Source of the DNA: Burkholderia catarinensis
GTDB lineage: Bacteria > Pseudomonadota > Gammaproteobacteria > Burkholderiales > Burkholderiaceae
Length of the DNA stretch: 64,000 bases
Direction: 5' to 3'
NCBI RefSeq assembly: GCF_001883705.2
Contig: NZ_MDEQ02000019.1
Span: 62,001-126,000 of the forward strand
Below are positions 24,746 to 32,913 of this stretch, in pieces; position 1 is the first letter of the stretch, and each line of letters begins with the position of its first letter. The translations under genes and the position numbers were made by a program. The notes beneath the pieces were generated by a model. The model was given only the letters and a program-made list of their open reading frames with translations, was not told the origin of the DNA and did not search any database.

Positions 24746-25912
24746 TCAGAACAGGTTCAACTGCATGTCGTCGCGCGACTGTGCGCCGGCGGCACGAGCA
24801 GCAACGCGGCGCGCCGGCGCCGCGACGGCCGGCGCACCGCGAAACTGAGACAGATCGAGAATGCCGTTCGTGCGCTCGTTCAACCCCAGCCGCTTGACGG
24901 CCTGGCGGAAGCGCTGCCGCAACAGGTCGGCCCAGATCCCCTCGCCCTTCATCCGTTTCGAGAAATCCGAGTCGTAGTCTTTGCCGCCGCGCATGTCGCG
25001 CACGCGGTTCATCACGCGCTCCGCGCGATCGGGAAAATGCGCGGCAAGCCAGTTCTTGAACAGCGGCGCAACCTCCCACGGCAACCTCAGGATGATGTAG
25101 CTCGCATGCGTCGCGCCGGCTTCCGCGCACGCCTCGAGCACGCGCTCCATGTCGGGCTCGGTGACGAACGGAATCATCGGTGCAATGCTCACGCCCACCG
25201 GCACGCCCGCATCGCGCAGCGCGCGGATCGTGCGCAACCGGCGCGCCGGTGTCGCCGCCCGCGGCTCGAGCGTGCGCGCGAGGTCGGCATCGAGCGTCGT
25301 GATCGTGACCGCCGCCATCACCTGCCCGCGCTCGGCCATCGGTGCGAGCAGGTCGAGATCGCGCTCGATCAGCGACGATTTGGTGATCGCGGCGAACGGC
25401 AACCCGCGATCGTGCATCACCTGGATCACGCTGCGCGTGATGCGCAGGTCGCGCTCCACCGGCTGGTAGGCATCGGTATTGACGCCGAGCGCGATCGGCT
25501 CCGGCACGTAGCGCTTCCGCGAAATCTCGCGCTCGAGCAGTTCGGCCGCATTGACCTTCGCATAGATGCGGCTTTCGAAATCGAGCCCCGGCGACAGGCC
25601 GAGATAGCTGTGCGTCGGGCGTGCGAAACAGTAGATGCAGCCGTGTTCGCAACCGCGATACGGATTGAGCGATACGCTGAACGGGATGTCGGGCGACTGG
25701 TTGTGCGTCAGGATGCTCTTCGCACGCTCCTCGAATACCTGCGTGCGCAGCGGCGCGGGAAAGTCGGCATCGTCCGACTCGTGCGCCCAACCGTCGTCGA
25801 CCGCTTCGCGCTGCGCGGTTTCATACCGCCCCTGCAGATTGTCGACCGCACCGCGCCCCTTGCGGGGCGCGGGCGGCGCTACCGGAAATTCGTTGTCGGA
25901 CCGATCGTCCAT
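24746..25912 (-). CDS. PA0069-family radical SAM protein
   Basis: A 388-residue radical SAM protein. The cluster motif is CEHGCIYC (C-x3-C-x2-C) near residue 68, preceded by SLNPYRGCEHG, and the rest of the barrel reads VNTDAYQPVERDLRITRSV and VGVSIAPMIPFVTEPD. This is the PA0069 / spore photoproduct lyase-like family. The reaction is unknown, but DNA-damage links exist. The start MDDRSDNE is chosen because a longer start would fall inside the LexA box at 25941, which a start codon should not. Confidence 0.9.
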   Translation of the reverse strand: MDDRSDNEFPVAPPAPRKGRGAVDNLQGRYETAQREAVDDGWAHESDDADFPAPLRTQVFEERAKSILTHNQSPDIPFSVSLNPYRGCEHGCIYCFARPTHSYLGLSPGLDFESRIYAKVNAAELLEREISRKRYVPEPIALGVNTDAYQPVERDLRITRSVIQVMHDRGLPFAAITKSSLIERDLDLLAPMAERGQVMAAVTITTLDADLARTLEPRAATPARRLRTIRALRDAGVPVGVSIAPMIPFVTEPDMERVLEACAEAGATHASYIILRLPWEVAPLFKNWLAAHFPDRAERVMNRVRDMRGGKDYDSDFSKRMKGEGIWADLLRQRFRQAVKRLGLNERTNGILDLSQFRGAPAVAAPARRVAARAAGAQSRDDMQLNLF

Positions 25913-25940
25913 ATGCCCACCCGTTCGCCTGCGCCAAACA

Positions 25941-25956
25941 CTGTACATTTATACAG
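25941..25956. promoter_or_regulatory. LexA (SOS) box upstream of the radical SAM gene
   Basis: CTGTACATTTATACAG is a perfect fit to the gamma/beta-proteobacterial LexA core CTGT-N8-ACAG, with ACA before it and TAT after. It sits 29 bases upstream of the chosen start of the radical SAM gene, in promoter position. Confidence 0.75.
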
Positions 25957-26014
25957 TATTGGGCGCAGCATGCCAAGGGCGGGATAAGGGGCCCGACAAC
26001 AGGCCGGCGACACG

Positions 26015-26503
26015 TCATTCACCGACCGCGATCATCAGCGTCTCCTTGATTTCTTCCATCACGACATAGCTCTTCGACTGCACGGCGCCGGGCAACTGCA
26101 GCAGGATGTCGCCGAGCAGCTTCCGGTAGTCGGCCATCTCGCCGATCCGCGCCTTGATCAGGTAGTCGAAATCGCCGGACACGAGATGGCATTCGAGCAC
26201 TTCGTCGATCTTCATCACTTCCCGGCGGAATTGCTCGAACATGTTGCCGCCCTTGTGACCGAGCGTGATCTCGACGAACACCAGCAGCGCGGCACCCAGC
26301 TGGTGCGGATCGACCCGCGCGTGATAGCCGGTGATCACGCCGTCGCGCTCCATGCGCCGCACGCGCTCGATGCACGGCGTGACGGTCAGTCCGACCTGTT
26401 CCGCGAGGTCTTTCATCGCCATCCGGCCGTCGTCCTGGAGCAGTTTCAGGATGCGCCGGTCGAGCTTGTCGAGCGTACGTACGGGCTGACGTTGCGTTCT
26501 CAT
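26015..26503 (-). CDS. Lrp/AsnC-family regulator, likely controls dadA
   Basis: A 162-residue protein. Residues 10-65 are the winged helix (LDKLDRRILKLLQDDGRMAMKDLAEQVGLTVTPCIERVRRME). The remaining RAM domain (about 75-150) binds amino-acid effectors. It is divergent from dadA with 145 bases between, the arrangement of DadR/Lrp-type activators of alanine catabolism. The start MRTQRQPV is chosen; the frame upstream extends into the promoter region. Confidence 0.92.
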   Translation of the reverse strand: MRTQRQPVRTLDKLDRRILKLLQDDGRMAMKDLAEQVGLTVTPCIERVRRMERDGVITGYHARVDPHQLGAALLVFVEITLGHKGGNMFEQFRREVMKIDEVLECHLVSGDFDYLIKARIGEMADYRKLLGDILLQLPGAVQSKSYVVMEEIKETLMIAVGE

Positions 26504-26648
26504 TTGTTTATGCTGAAAACCTGAAAAATACGATAACAAAACCTGCACATTCGACAATACCATAGCGAAAAAAACTAGATCAGCTAGAGGTTACACGGAG
26601 CTGCATGCGCGCCCGGCCTCGATCTGGTCCCTTCCATCTGGAGCAGCT

Positions 26649-27935
26649 ATGCGAGTCGTCATTCTGGGCAGCGGTGTGGTGGGCGTGGCAAGCGCGTATT
26701 ACCTCGCGCGCGCCGGTCATGAAGTCACGGTGATCGACCGGGAAGCCGGCCCGGCGCTCGAGACGAGCTTCGCGAACGCGGGCCAGATCTCCCCCGGCTA
26801 TGCCGCGCCGTGGGCCGCGCCCGGCGTGCCGCTGAAGGCCGTCAAGTGGATGTTCGAAAAGCACGCGCCGCTCGCGATCCGCCTCGACGGCACGCGCTTC
26901 CAGCTCCAGTGGATGTGGCAGATGCTGCGCAACTGCACGGCCGATCGCTACGCGGTCAACAAGGGCCGCATGGTCCGCCTCGCCGAGTACAGCCGCGACT
27001 GCCTGCAGGCGCTGCGTGCCGATACCGGCATCCAGTACGAAGGTCGCACGGGTGGCACGCTGCAACTGTTCCGCACGCAGCAGCAACTCGACGGCGCGGC
27101 AAAGGACATCGCCGTGCTTCAGGAGGCGAACGTGCCGTTCGAACTGCTGTCGCCGGCCGACCTGAAGAATGCCGAACCGGCGCTCGCCGCCGTATCCCAC
27201 AAGCTGACGGGTGGCCTGCGCCTGCCGGGCGACGAAACGGGCGATTGCCAGTTGTTCACGACGCGCCTCGCGGCGCTCGCCGAATCGCTCGGCGTCAAGT
27301 TCCGCTACAACACGCCGATCGACGCGCTCGCGATCGCGGGCGGCAAGATCGCCGGCGTGCAGTGCGGCAGCGAGACGGTGCGCGCGGACGCGTATGTCGT
27401 TGCGCTCGGCTCGTACTCGACCAGCTTCATCTCGAACCTGATGAAGATCCCCGTCTATCCGCTGAAGGGCTATTCGATCACCGCACCGATCGTCAACGAA
27501 GCGGCCGCGCCCGTGTCGACCGTGCTCGACGAAACCTACAAGATCGCGATCACGCGCTTCGACCAGCGCATCCGCGTCGGCGGCATGGCGGAAATCGTCG
27601 GTTTCGACAAGAAGCTGCGCGCCGCGCGCCGCGAAACACTCGAGATGTGCGTGAACGACCTGTTCCCGGGCGGCGGCGACACGTCGAAGGCAACGTTCTG
27701 GACGGGCCTGCGCCCGATGACGCCGGACGGCACGCCGATCGTGGGCCGCACGCCGGTGTCGAACCTGTTCCTGAACACCGGCCACGGCACACTCGGCTGG
27801 ACGATGTCGTGCGGCTCGGGCCAACTGCTCGCGGACCTGATCTCGGGCAAAATGCCGGCGATCCAGGCCGACGACCTGTCGGTGCATCGTTACCTGAAGG
27901 ACGTGGCCGGCCAGACGCGCCCGGCGTACGCATAA
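26649..27935 (+). CDS. dadA: D-amino acid dehydrogenase, small subunit
   Basis: A 428-residue FAD protein. MRVVILGSGVVGVASAYYLARAGHEVTVIDRE at the N-terminus is the dinucleotide-binding GxGxxG fold, and GLRPMTPDGTPIVGRTPVSNLFLNTGHGTLGWTMSCGSG near the end is the conserved FAD-contact region. It oxidises D-amino acids, mainly D-alanine, and passes electrons to the quinone pool at the inner membrane. The usual partner alanine racemase (dadX) is not next to it here. The divergent Lrp-type gene is its likely regulator. Confidence 0.95.
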   Translation: MRVVILGSGVVGVASAYYLARAGHEVTVIDREAGPALETSFANAGQISPGYAAPWAAPGVPLKAVKWMFEKHAPLAIRLDGTRFQLQWMWQMLRNCTADRYAVNKGRMVRLAEYSRDCLQALRADTGIQYEGRTGGTLQLFRTQQQLDGAAKDIAVLQEANVPFELLSPADLKNAEPALAAVSHKLTGGLRLPGDETGDCQLFTTRLAALAESLGVKFRYNTPIDALAIAGGKIAGVQCGSETVRADAYVVALGSYSTSFISNLMKIPVYPLKGYSITAPIVNEAAAPVSTVLDETYKIAITRFDQRIRVGGMAEIVGFDKKLRAARRETLEMCVNDLFPGGGDTSKATFWTGLRPMTPDGTPIVGRTPVSNLFLNTGHGTLGWTMSCGSGQLLADLISGKMPAIQADDLSVHRYLKDVAGQTRPAYA

Positions 27936-28044
27936 GCCGCGGCTGCCCGCAGCAAGGCGGGCCGGCCGGCATCAAAAAGAAAGGCGCCCCCTCCGAACTG
28001 CCCTCCTGGAAGCTGAACGCAAATCCAGCCTTCGGGGGTGCAGT

Positions 28045-28196
28045 TCACGACGCAGAATTTCGCGGACTCTCGTCGAGCACGGCCTGCGCCGTGTCGTAGC
28101 CGGCATCCTCGAAGCCCGGCAACTGCGCAACGGCGTCGATGCCCGCGAGTTCCTTCAGCACGAACAGCATGTCCTTGACGGGGCGCTATAGCTCAT
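28045..28196 (-). pseudogene. Frameshifted stump of an acyl-CoA dehydrogenase (N-terminus only)
   Basis: From the ATG at 28194-28196 the frame reads MSYSAP and then hits a stop at codon 14. Shifting by one base restores VKDMLFVLKELAGIDAVAQL followed by PGFEDAGYDTAQAVLDES, the N-terminus of fatty acyl-CoA dehydrogenases usually found after etfBA. Restoring one C (GCGCCCC to GCGCCCCC) would repair the first shift. A second indel follows DES, after which only KFC matches the expected continuation, and then homology stops. The rest of this roughly 600-codon gene is missing between etfA and dadA. Remaining sequence 27936-28044 holds nothing I recognise. Confidence 0.7.
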
Positions 28197-28231
28197 GGCG
28201 TATCGCCCCATCTCTCTTCCGTCGATGGCGT

Positions 28232-28258
28232 AAAAAAGGGGCGCTCGTCGCGCCCCTC
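28232..28258 (-). terminator. Terminator after etfA
   Basis: GGGGCGC, loop, GCGCCCC with an A-run on the left that becomes U in the minus-strand transcript. It separates etfBA from the decayed acyl-CoA dehydrogenase. Confidence 0.85.
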
Positions 28259-28293
28259 TTCTCGTGTGCTTACCGCTGAAGCGTCATGCCGCG

Positions 28294-29229
28294 TCAGCCG
28301 AGCTCGCTCACGAGTTCCGGCACGAGCGCGAACAGATCGCCGACGAGACCGTAGTCGGCCACGCTGAAGATCGGCGCTTCCGGATCCTTGTTGATCGCGA
28401 CGATCACCTTCGAATCCTTCATGCCGGCCAGATGCTGGATTGCACCCGAGATGCCGACCGCGATGTACAGCTGCGGCGCGACGATCTTGCCGGTCTGGCC
28501 GACCTGGTAATCGTTCGGTACGTAGCCTGCGTCGACTGCGGCGCGCGATGCGCCCAGTGCCGCGTTCAGCTTGTCGGCCAGCGGCTCCAGCACCTTCGTG
28601 TAGTTCTCGCCGCTGCCGAGACCCCGGCCGCCCGACACGATGATGCTTGCGCTCGTCAGTTCCGGACGGTCCAGCTTCGTCACTTCACGGCTCACGAACT
28701 GCGACTTGCCGGCGTCTGCCGCGGCTTCGATCTTCTCGACCGATGCACTGCCGCCTTCCGCCGCCACCGGATCGAAACCCGTCGCGCGCACCGTGATGAC
28801 CTTGATCGGATCGCTCGACTGCACCGTCGCGATCGCGTTGCCCGCGTAGATCGGGCGCTCGAACGTGTCGGCCGAATCGACCGCCGTGATGTCCGAGATC
28901 TGCGCGACGTCCAGCTTCGCGGCGATGCGCGGCGCGATGTTCTTGCCGTAGGCGGTGGCCGGCGCGAGGATGTGCGAGTAATCCTTCGCGATGTTCAGCG
29001 CGGTCGCTTCGACGTTTTCCGCGAGGCCCGCTTCGAGCTGCGGCGCGTCGGCCAGCAGCACCTTGCTGACGCCTGCAATCTTCGCCGCTGCGTCTGCCGC
29101 CGCCTGCGCGTTGTGGCCCGCGACCAGCACGTGAATGTCGCCGCCAATCTTCGCAGCCGCTGCCACCGTGTTCAGCGTCGCGGCCTTGATCGACGCGTTG
29201 TCGTGTTCTGCAATCACCAGAATCGTCAT
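28294..29229 (-). CDS. etfA: Electron transfer flavoprotein alpha subunit
   Basis: A 311-residue protein that carries FAD and passes electrons from acyl-CoA dehydrogenases to the quinone pool. Seen: the N-terminal alpha/beta domain (MTILVIAEHDNASIKAAT), and the FAD domain with SGGRGLGSGENY, VGQTGKIVAPQLYIAVGISGAIQHLAGMKDS and VAINKDPEAPIFSVADYGLVGD. It is placed 16 bases after etfB and forms an operon with it. Confidence 0.96.
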   Translation of the reverse strand: MTILVIAEHDNASIKAATLNTVAAAAKIGGDIHVLVAGHNAQAAADAAAKIAGVSKVLLADAPQLEAGLAENVEATALNIAKDYSHILAPATAYGKNIAPRIAAKLDVAQISDITAVDSADTFERPIYAGNAIATVQSSDPIKVITVRATGFDPVAAEGGSASVEKIEAAADAGKSQFVSREVTKLDRPELTSASIIVSGGRGLGSGENYTKVLEPLADKLNAALGASRAAVDAGYVPNDYQVGQTGKIVAPQLYIAVGISGAIQHLAGMKDSKVIVAINKDPEAPIFSVADYGLVGDLFALVPELVSELG

Positions 29230-29245
29230 TTCTTTCCGCTCCCTC

Positions 29246-29995
29246 TTACAGCACCTTGGCTTCGGTCTTCAGCTTCTCGACCAGCGTCTTCACGTCCGGC
29301 ACCTTCACGCCAGCCGCGCGCTTCGGCGGCTCGACCACCTTCAGCGTCTTCAGGCGCGGCGCGACATTCACGCCCAGGTCTTCCGGCTTCACGATTTCCA
29401 GCGGCTTCTTCTTCGCCTTCATGATGTTCGGCAGCGTTACGTAGCGCGGCTCGTTCAGGCGCAGGTCGGTCGTGACCACCGCCGGCAGCGTCAGCGATAG
29501 CGTTTCCGCACCGCCGTCGACTTCACGCGCAACCGTAGCCTTGCCGTCTGCCACCGTCACCTTCGATGCGAACGTCGCTTGCGGCAGGCCTGCCAGCGCA
29601 GCCAGCATCTGGCCCGTCTGGTTCGAATCGTCGTCGATTGCCTGCTTGCCGAGGATCACCAGCTGCGGCTGTTCCTTGTCGACCAGCGCCTTCAGGATCT
29701 TCGCGACGGCCAGCGGCTCGACGCTGTCGTTCGACTCGACGAGGATCGCGCGATCCGCGCCGATTGCCAGCGCCGTGCGCAGCGTTTCCTGCGCCTGCGT
29801 GACGCCGACCGACACCGCGATCACTTCGGTCGCGACGCCCGCTTCCTTCAGGCGCACGGCTTCTTCAACGGCGATTTCGTCGAACGGGTTCATCGACATC
29901 TTCACGTTCGCGATGTCGACGCCCGTGTTGTCCGACTTCACGCGGACCTTCACGTTGTAATCGACCACTCTTTTCACTGGCACCAGGATTTTCAT
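29246..29995 (-). CDS. etfB: Electron transfer flavoprotein beta subunit
   Basis: A 249-residue protein that binds AMP and pairs with EtfA. Seen: MKILVPVKRVVDYNVKVRVK, the IADRA-like IGADRAILVESND, and the ETF-beta signature VAREVDGGAETLSLTLPAVVTTDLRLNEPRYVTLPNI (shown by its parts VDGG and LPAVVT). A second Met upstream exists, but MKILVP is the family start. The promoter region is 30002-30150. Confidence 0.96.
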   Translation of the reverse strand: MKILVPVKRVVDYNVKVRVKSDNTGVDIANVKMSMNPFDEIAVEEAVRLKEAGVATEVIAVSVGVTQAQETLRTALAIGADRAILVESNDSVEPLAVAKILKALVDKEQPQLVILGKQAIDDDSNQTGQMLAALAGLPQATFASKVTVADGKATVAREVDGGAETLSLTLPAVVTTDLRLNEPRYVTLPNIMKAKKKPLEIVKPEDLGVNVAPRLKTLKVVEPPKRAAGVKVPDVKTLVEKLKTEAKVL

Positions 29996-30150
29996 GCACA
30001 CGCTCCAAAGTTACGAATACGACCAGAGGCCATTCTATAGCGAGGCCTCATGACTGCGCGGCCAAGCGGACCCAACCATCGTGACTGTCGAGGATACCGC
30101 TTCTTGGCGACGCGCCAATGATAGCGAACGATCGTTCTATTTTAAAAGAG

Positions 30151-30179
30151 AAAAAACCCGGACGCAAAGCCCGGGTTTT
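30151..30179 (-). terminator. Terminator of the metNIQ operon
   Basis: AAAACCCGG, loop, CCGGGTTTT with extra A on the left. It is placed 44 bases after the metQ stop. Confidence 0.85.
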
Positions 30180-30222
30180 CGATCATCAACTCTAATCCCG
30201 CCGGGCGCCCGTGCTCCACCCG

Positions 30223-31017
30223 TTACCAGGCGGCAATGACCGCACCGCCGAACTTGCCTTCAATGAACTGCTTCACGTCGGCCGAATGATAGGCCGCGAT
30301 CAGTTTCGCGACCCACGGCTTGTTCCGGTCGGCATCGCGAATCGCGAGAATGTTCGCGTACGGACCGTTCGGGCCCTCGATCGCGATCGCGTCCTGTTTC
30401 GGTTTCAACCCCGCTTCCATCGCGTAGTTGGTATTGATCGCGGCCGCGTCGACATCGCCGAGCGAGCGCGGAATCTGCGCCGCATCGAGTTCGACGATCT
30501 TCAGCTTGCGCGGATTGTCGACGATGTCGAGCGGCGTTGCCTTCAGCCCCGCATCCGCGCGCAGCTTCAGCAGGCCCTGCTTTTGCAGCAACAGCAGCGC
30601 CCGGCCGCCGTTGGTCGGATCGTTCGGGACCGCGATGCGCGCGCCCGGCTTCAGTTCGGCCAGCGACTTCACGCGCTTCGAATAGATGCCCATCGGGAAC
30701 GTCACGGTATCCGCGATCTTGATCAGCTTGTAGCCGCGATCCTTCACCTGCGCCTGCAGATACGGATCGTGCTGGTAGCTGTTCGCGTCGAGGTCGCCCG
30801 CCGCGAGCGCGGCGTTCGGCTGCACGTAATCGGAGAATTCGACGATGCGGATCTCGAGGCCGTTCTTCGCCGCGACCTTCTTCACCGCCTCCATGATCTG
30901 CGCGTGCGGCCCGCCCGTCACGCCCACCTTGATGGTTTCGGCCTGTGCGTGCGCGCCCGCGAACAGCGCGGCCGCGCCCAGTGCCGCCGCAAACTTCAAT
31001 ATGAAGCGTCGTTGCAT
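30223..31017 (-). CDS. metQ: Methionine ABC transporter substrate-binding protein
   Basis: A 264-residue periplasmic binding protein of the NlpA/MetQ family. The signal peptide is MQRRFILKFAAALGAAALFAGAHAQA, cleaved after AHA or AQA, with no lipobox, so it is soluble and not a lipoprotein as in E. coli. Seen: VGVTGGPHAQIMEAVKK, NSYQHDPYL, IYSKRVKSLAELKPGARIAVPNDPTNGGRALLLL and NTNYAMEAGL. It is the last gene of metN-metI-metQ. Confidence 0.93.
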   Translation of the reverse strand: MQRRFILKFAAALGAAALFAGAHAQAETIKVGVTGGPHAQIMEAVKKVAAKNGLEIRIVEFSDYVQPNAALAAGDLDANSYQHDPYLQAQVKDRGYKLIKIADTVTFPMGIYSKRVKSLAELKPGARIAVPNDPTNGGRALLLLQKQGLLKLRADAGLKATPLDIVDNPRKLKIVELDAAQIPRSLGDVDAAAINTNYAMEAGLKPKQDAIAIEGPNGPYANILAIRDADRNKPWVAKLIAAYHSADVKQFIEGKFGGAVIAAW

Positions 31018-31046
31018 CGTGTCTCCCCTAACGGATCAGTTGCTTC

Positions 31047-31700
31047 TTATTTGTGGCTCAGCCGGCGGACGAGCCAGTCGCCGAACGACTGCACGATCTG
31101 CACGAACACGATCAGGATCGCAACCACCGTCCACATCACTTCCGGCAGATAGCGCTGGTAACCGTAGCGGATCCCGAGATCGCCGAGCCCGCCGCCGCCG
31201 ATCGCACCCGCCATCGCCGAATAGCCGACCAGCGACACGAACGTGATCGTCAGGCCCGCGACGACGCCCGGCAGCGATTCGGGCAGCAGCACCTTGAATA
31301 CGATCTGCGACGTGGTCGCGCCCATCGATTGCGCGGCCTCGATCAGCCCCCGGTCGACTTCGCGCAACGCCGTCTCGACGAGACGCGCGACGAACGGAGC
31401 GGCCGCGAGCGTCAGCGGCACGACCGCCGCGGCCGTGCCGATCGACGAACCCGTGACGAGACGCGTGAACGGAATCACCGCGACCAGCAGGATGATGAAC
31501 GGCGTCGAGCGGACGGCATTCACGATGCCGCCGAGCACGCGATTCACGGCGAGGTTCTGCAGCACGCCCTGGCGGTCGGTCAGGTAAAGCAGCACGCCGA
31601 GCGGCAGGCCGACGAGCGCGCCGACCGCCCCGGAGATGCCGACCATGATCAGCGTCTCCCAGAACGACTGCACGAACATATCGAACATCTCACTCAACAT
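31047..31700 (-). CDS. metI: Methionine ABC transporter permease
   Basis: A 217-residue protein with five to six membrane helices. The coupling-loop motif is seen as FVARLVETALREVDRGLIEAAQSMGAT, followed by LPESLPGVVAGLTITFVSLVGYSAMAGAIGGGGLG, the usual MetI sequence. It overlaps the metN stop by about 11 bases, so it is coupled to the ATPase. Confidence 0.95.
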   Translation of the reverse strand: MLSEMFDMFVQSFWETLIMVGISGAVGALVGLPLGVLLYLTDRQGVLQNLAVNRVLGGIVNAVRSTPFIILLVAVIPFTRLVTGSSIGTAAAVVPLTLAAAPFVARLVETALREVDRGLIEAAQSMGATTSQIVFKVLLPESLPGVVAGLTITFVSLVGYSAMAGAIGGGGLGDLGIRYGYQRYLPEVMWTVVAILIVFVQIVQSFGDWLVRRLSHK

Positions 31701-32724
31701 ACGAAAGCTCCTCTACCACCACGCCTTGCTCGCGCAGAAACGCGAGCGCCTGCCCGACCTTGCCCGGCTCGCCTCCGGCCAGCACCGCGAGCGAACCGAA
31801 TGCCTGCCCCTGGATCTCGTCGATCTGGCCATGCAGGATGTTGAAATCGAGTTCGTACCGGCGGATCGTCTCCGACAGGATCGGCTGGTCGACGCCCGAG
31901 CCCGTGAACGCGAGCCGCAGCAGATGCCCGCTGCCCGTCTTCAGCCGCTCGGCCACGCGCGCCTTCAGCGCGGGCGGCAGTTCCTGCGCGATCACGTCGC
32001 CGATCAGCGCGCGGGTCACTTCGTGATGCGGCTGCAGGAACACGTCGATCACGCGGCCTTCCTCGACCACACGCCCCGCATCGAGCACCGCGACGCGATC
32101 GCACACCTGCTTGATCACTTCCATCTGGTGCGTAATCAGCACGATCGTCAGGCCGAGCTCGCGGTTGATGCGCTTCAGCAAATCGAGGATCGAACGCGTG
32201 GTCTCGGGGTCGAGCGCGGACGTGGCTTCGTCGGACAGCAGCACCTTCGGCTGGCTCGCCAGCGCGCGGGCGATGCCGACACGCTGCTTCTGTCCGCCGC
32301 TGATCTGCGCCGGATAACGATCCTTCTGCGCGGACAGCCCGACGAGGTCGAGCAGCGGCAGCACGGCGGCCTCGATATCGGCACGGCTTGCGCCGGCCAG
32401 CTCGAGCGGCAGCGCGACGTTGTCGAATACCGTGCGCGACGACAGCAGGTTGAAGTGCTGGAAAATCATGCCGATCTCGCGGCGTGCCTCGCGCAGCGCG
32501 CCTGCCGGCAGCAGCGTCAGATCGCGCCCGCCGACGACGACATTGCCTTCGGTCGGCCGCGTGAGCAGGTTGATGGTGCGCACGAGCGTGCTCTTGCCGG
32601 CGCCGCTTCGGCCGATGATGCCGAACACCTCGCCCTGCGGGATCGTCAGGTTGACGTTGTGCAGCGCTTCGACCCAGCCGCTCGGCCCGGGGAAGCGCTG
32701 CGAAAGATTGCGTAATTCGATCAT
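31690..32724 (-). CDS. metN: Methionine ABC transporter ATPase
   Basis: A 344-residue protein. Walker A is GRSGAGKST near residue 38, the signature is ISGGQKQRVGIARAL, and Walker B is VLLSDEATSALDPET. The C-terminal NIL domain, about residues 265-340, senses methionine and blocks transport. The family start MIELRNL is used. An in-frame ATG at 32847 could add 41 residues, but the extension is unlike any ABC protein. No ribosome site lies before ATG 32724. Instead a strong hairpin with a T-rich tail abuts it (see 32728-32773). Confidence 0.93.
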   Translation of the reverse strand: MIELRNLSQRFPGPSGWVEALHNVNLTIPQGEVFGIIGRSGAGKSTLVRTINLLTRPTEGNVVVGGRDLTLLPAGALREARREIGMIFQHFNLLSSRTVFDNVALPLELAGASRADIEAAVLPLLDLVGLSAQKDRYPAQISGGQKQRVGIARALASQPKVLLSDEATSALDPETTRSILDLLKRINRELGLTIVLITHQMEVIKQVCDRVAVLDAGRVVEEGRVIDVFLQPHHEVTRALIGDVIAQELPPALKARVAERLKTGSGHLLRLAFTGSGVDQPILSETIRRYELDFNILHGQIDEIQGQAFGSLAVLAGGEPGKVGQALAFLREQGVVVEELSYVE

Positions 32725-32727
32725 GTA

Positions 32728-32773
32728 AACAAAACGGCGGCCGGCTGGCGAGTTGGCCCGCCAGTCAGCCGCC
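32728..32773 (-). promoter_or_regulatory. Hairpin plus U-run directly before metN start
   Basis: On the minus strand: GGCGGCTGaCTGGCG, an 8-base loop, CGCCAGcCGGCCGCC, then GTTTTGTTT and two bases before the ATG. This has the form of an intrinsic terminator or attenuator immediately upstream of the gene, replacing the expected ribosome site. A -10-like TAAAAT lies about 70 bases upstream of the ATG. Confidence 0.5.
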
Positions 32774-32913
32774 GATGCATCTGGAATAGCCGGCGATTTT
32801 ACCGCAAACCCCTCATTCCCCTTAATAATCGATTTCGATCTTTTCATAACTACACGAAATTAGAGGATCGCCGCTGGCCCGCCACGGGAATGCCGCGACT
32901 ATGATCCCGGAAC

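Noticed and set aside
32725..32900. SAM or SAM-II riboswitch before metN
   Set aside because: No conserved SAM-binding core seen; only a simple hairpin with U-run.
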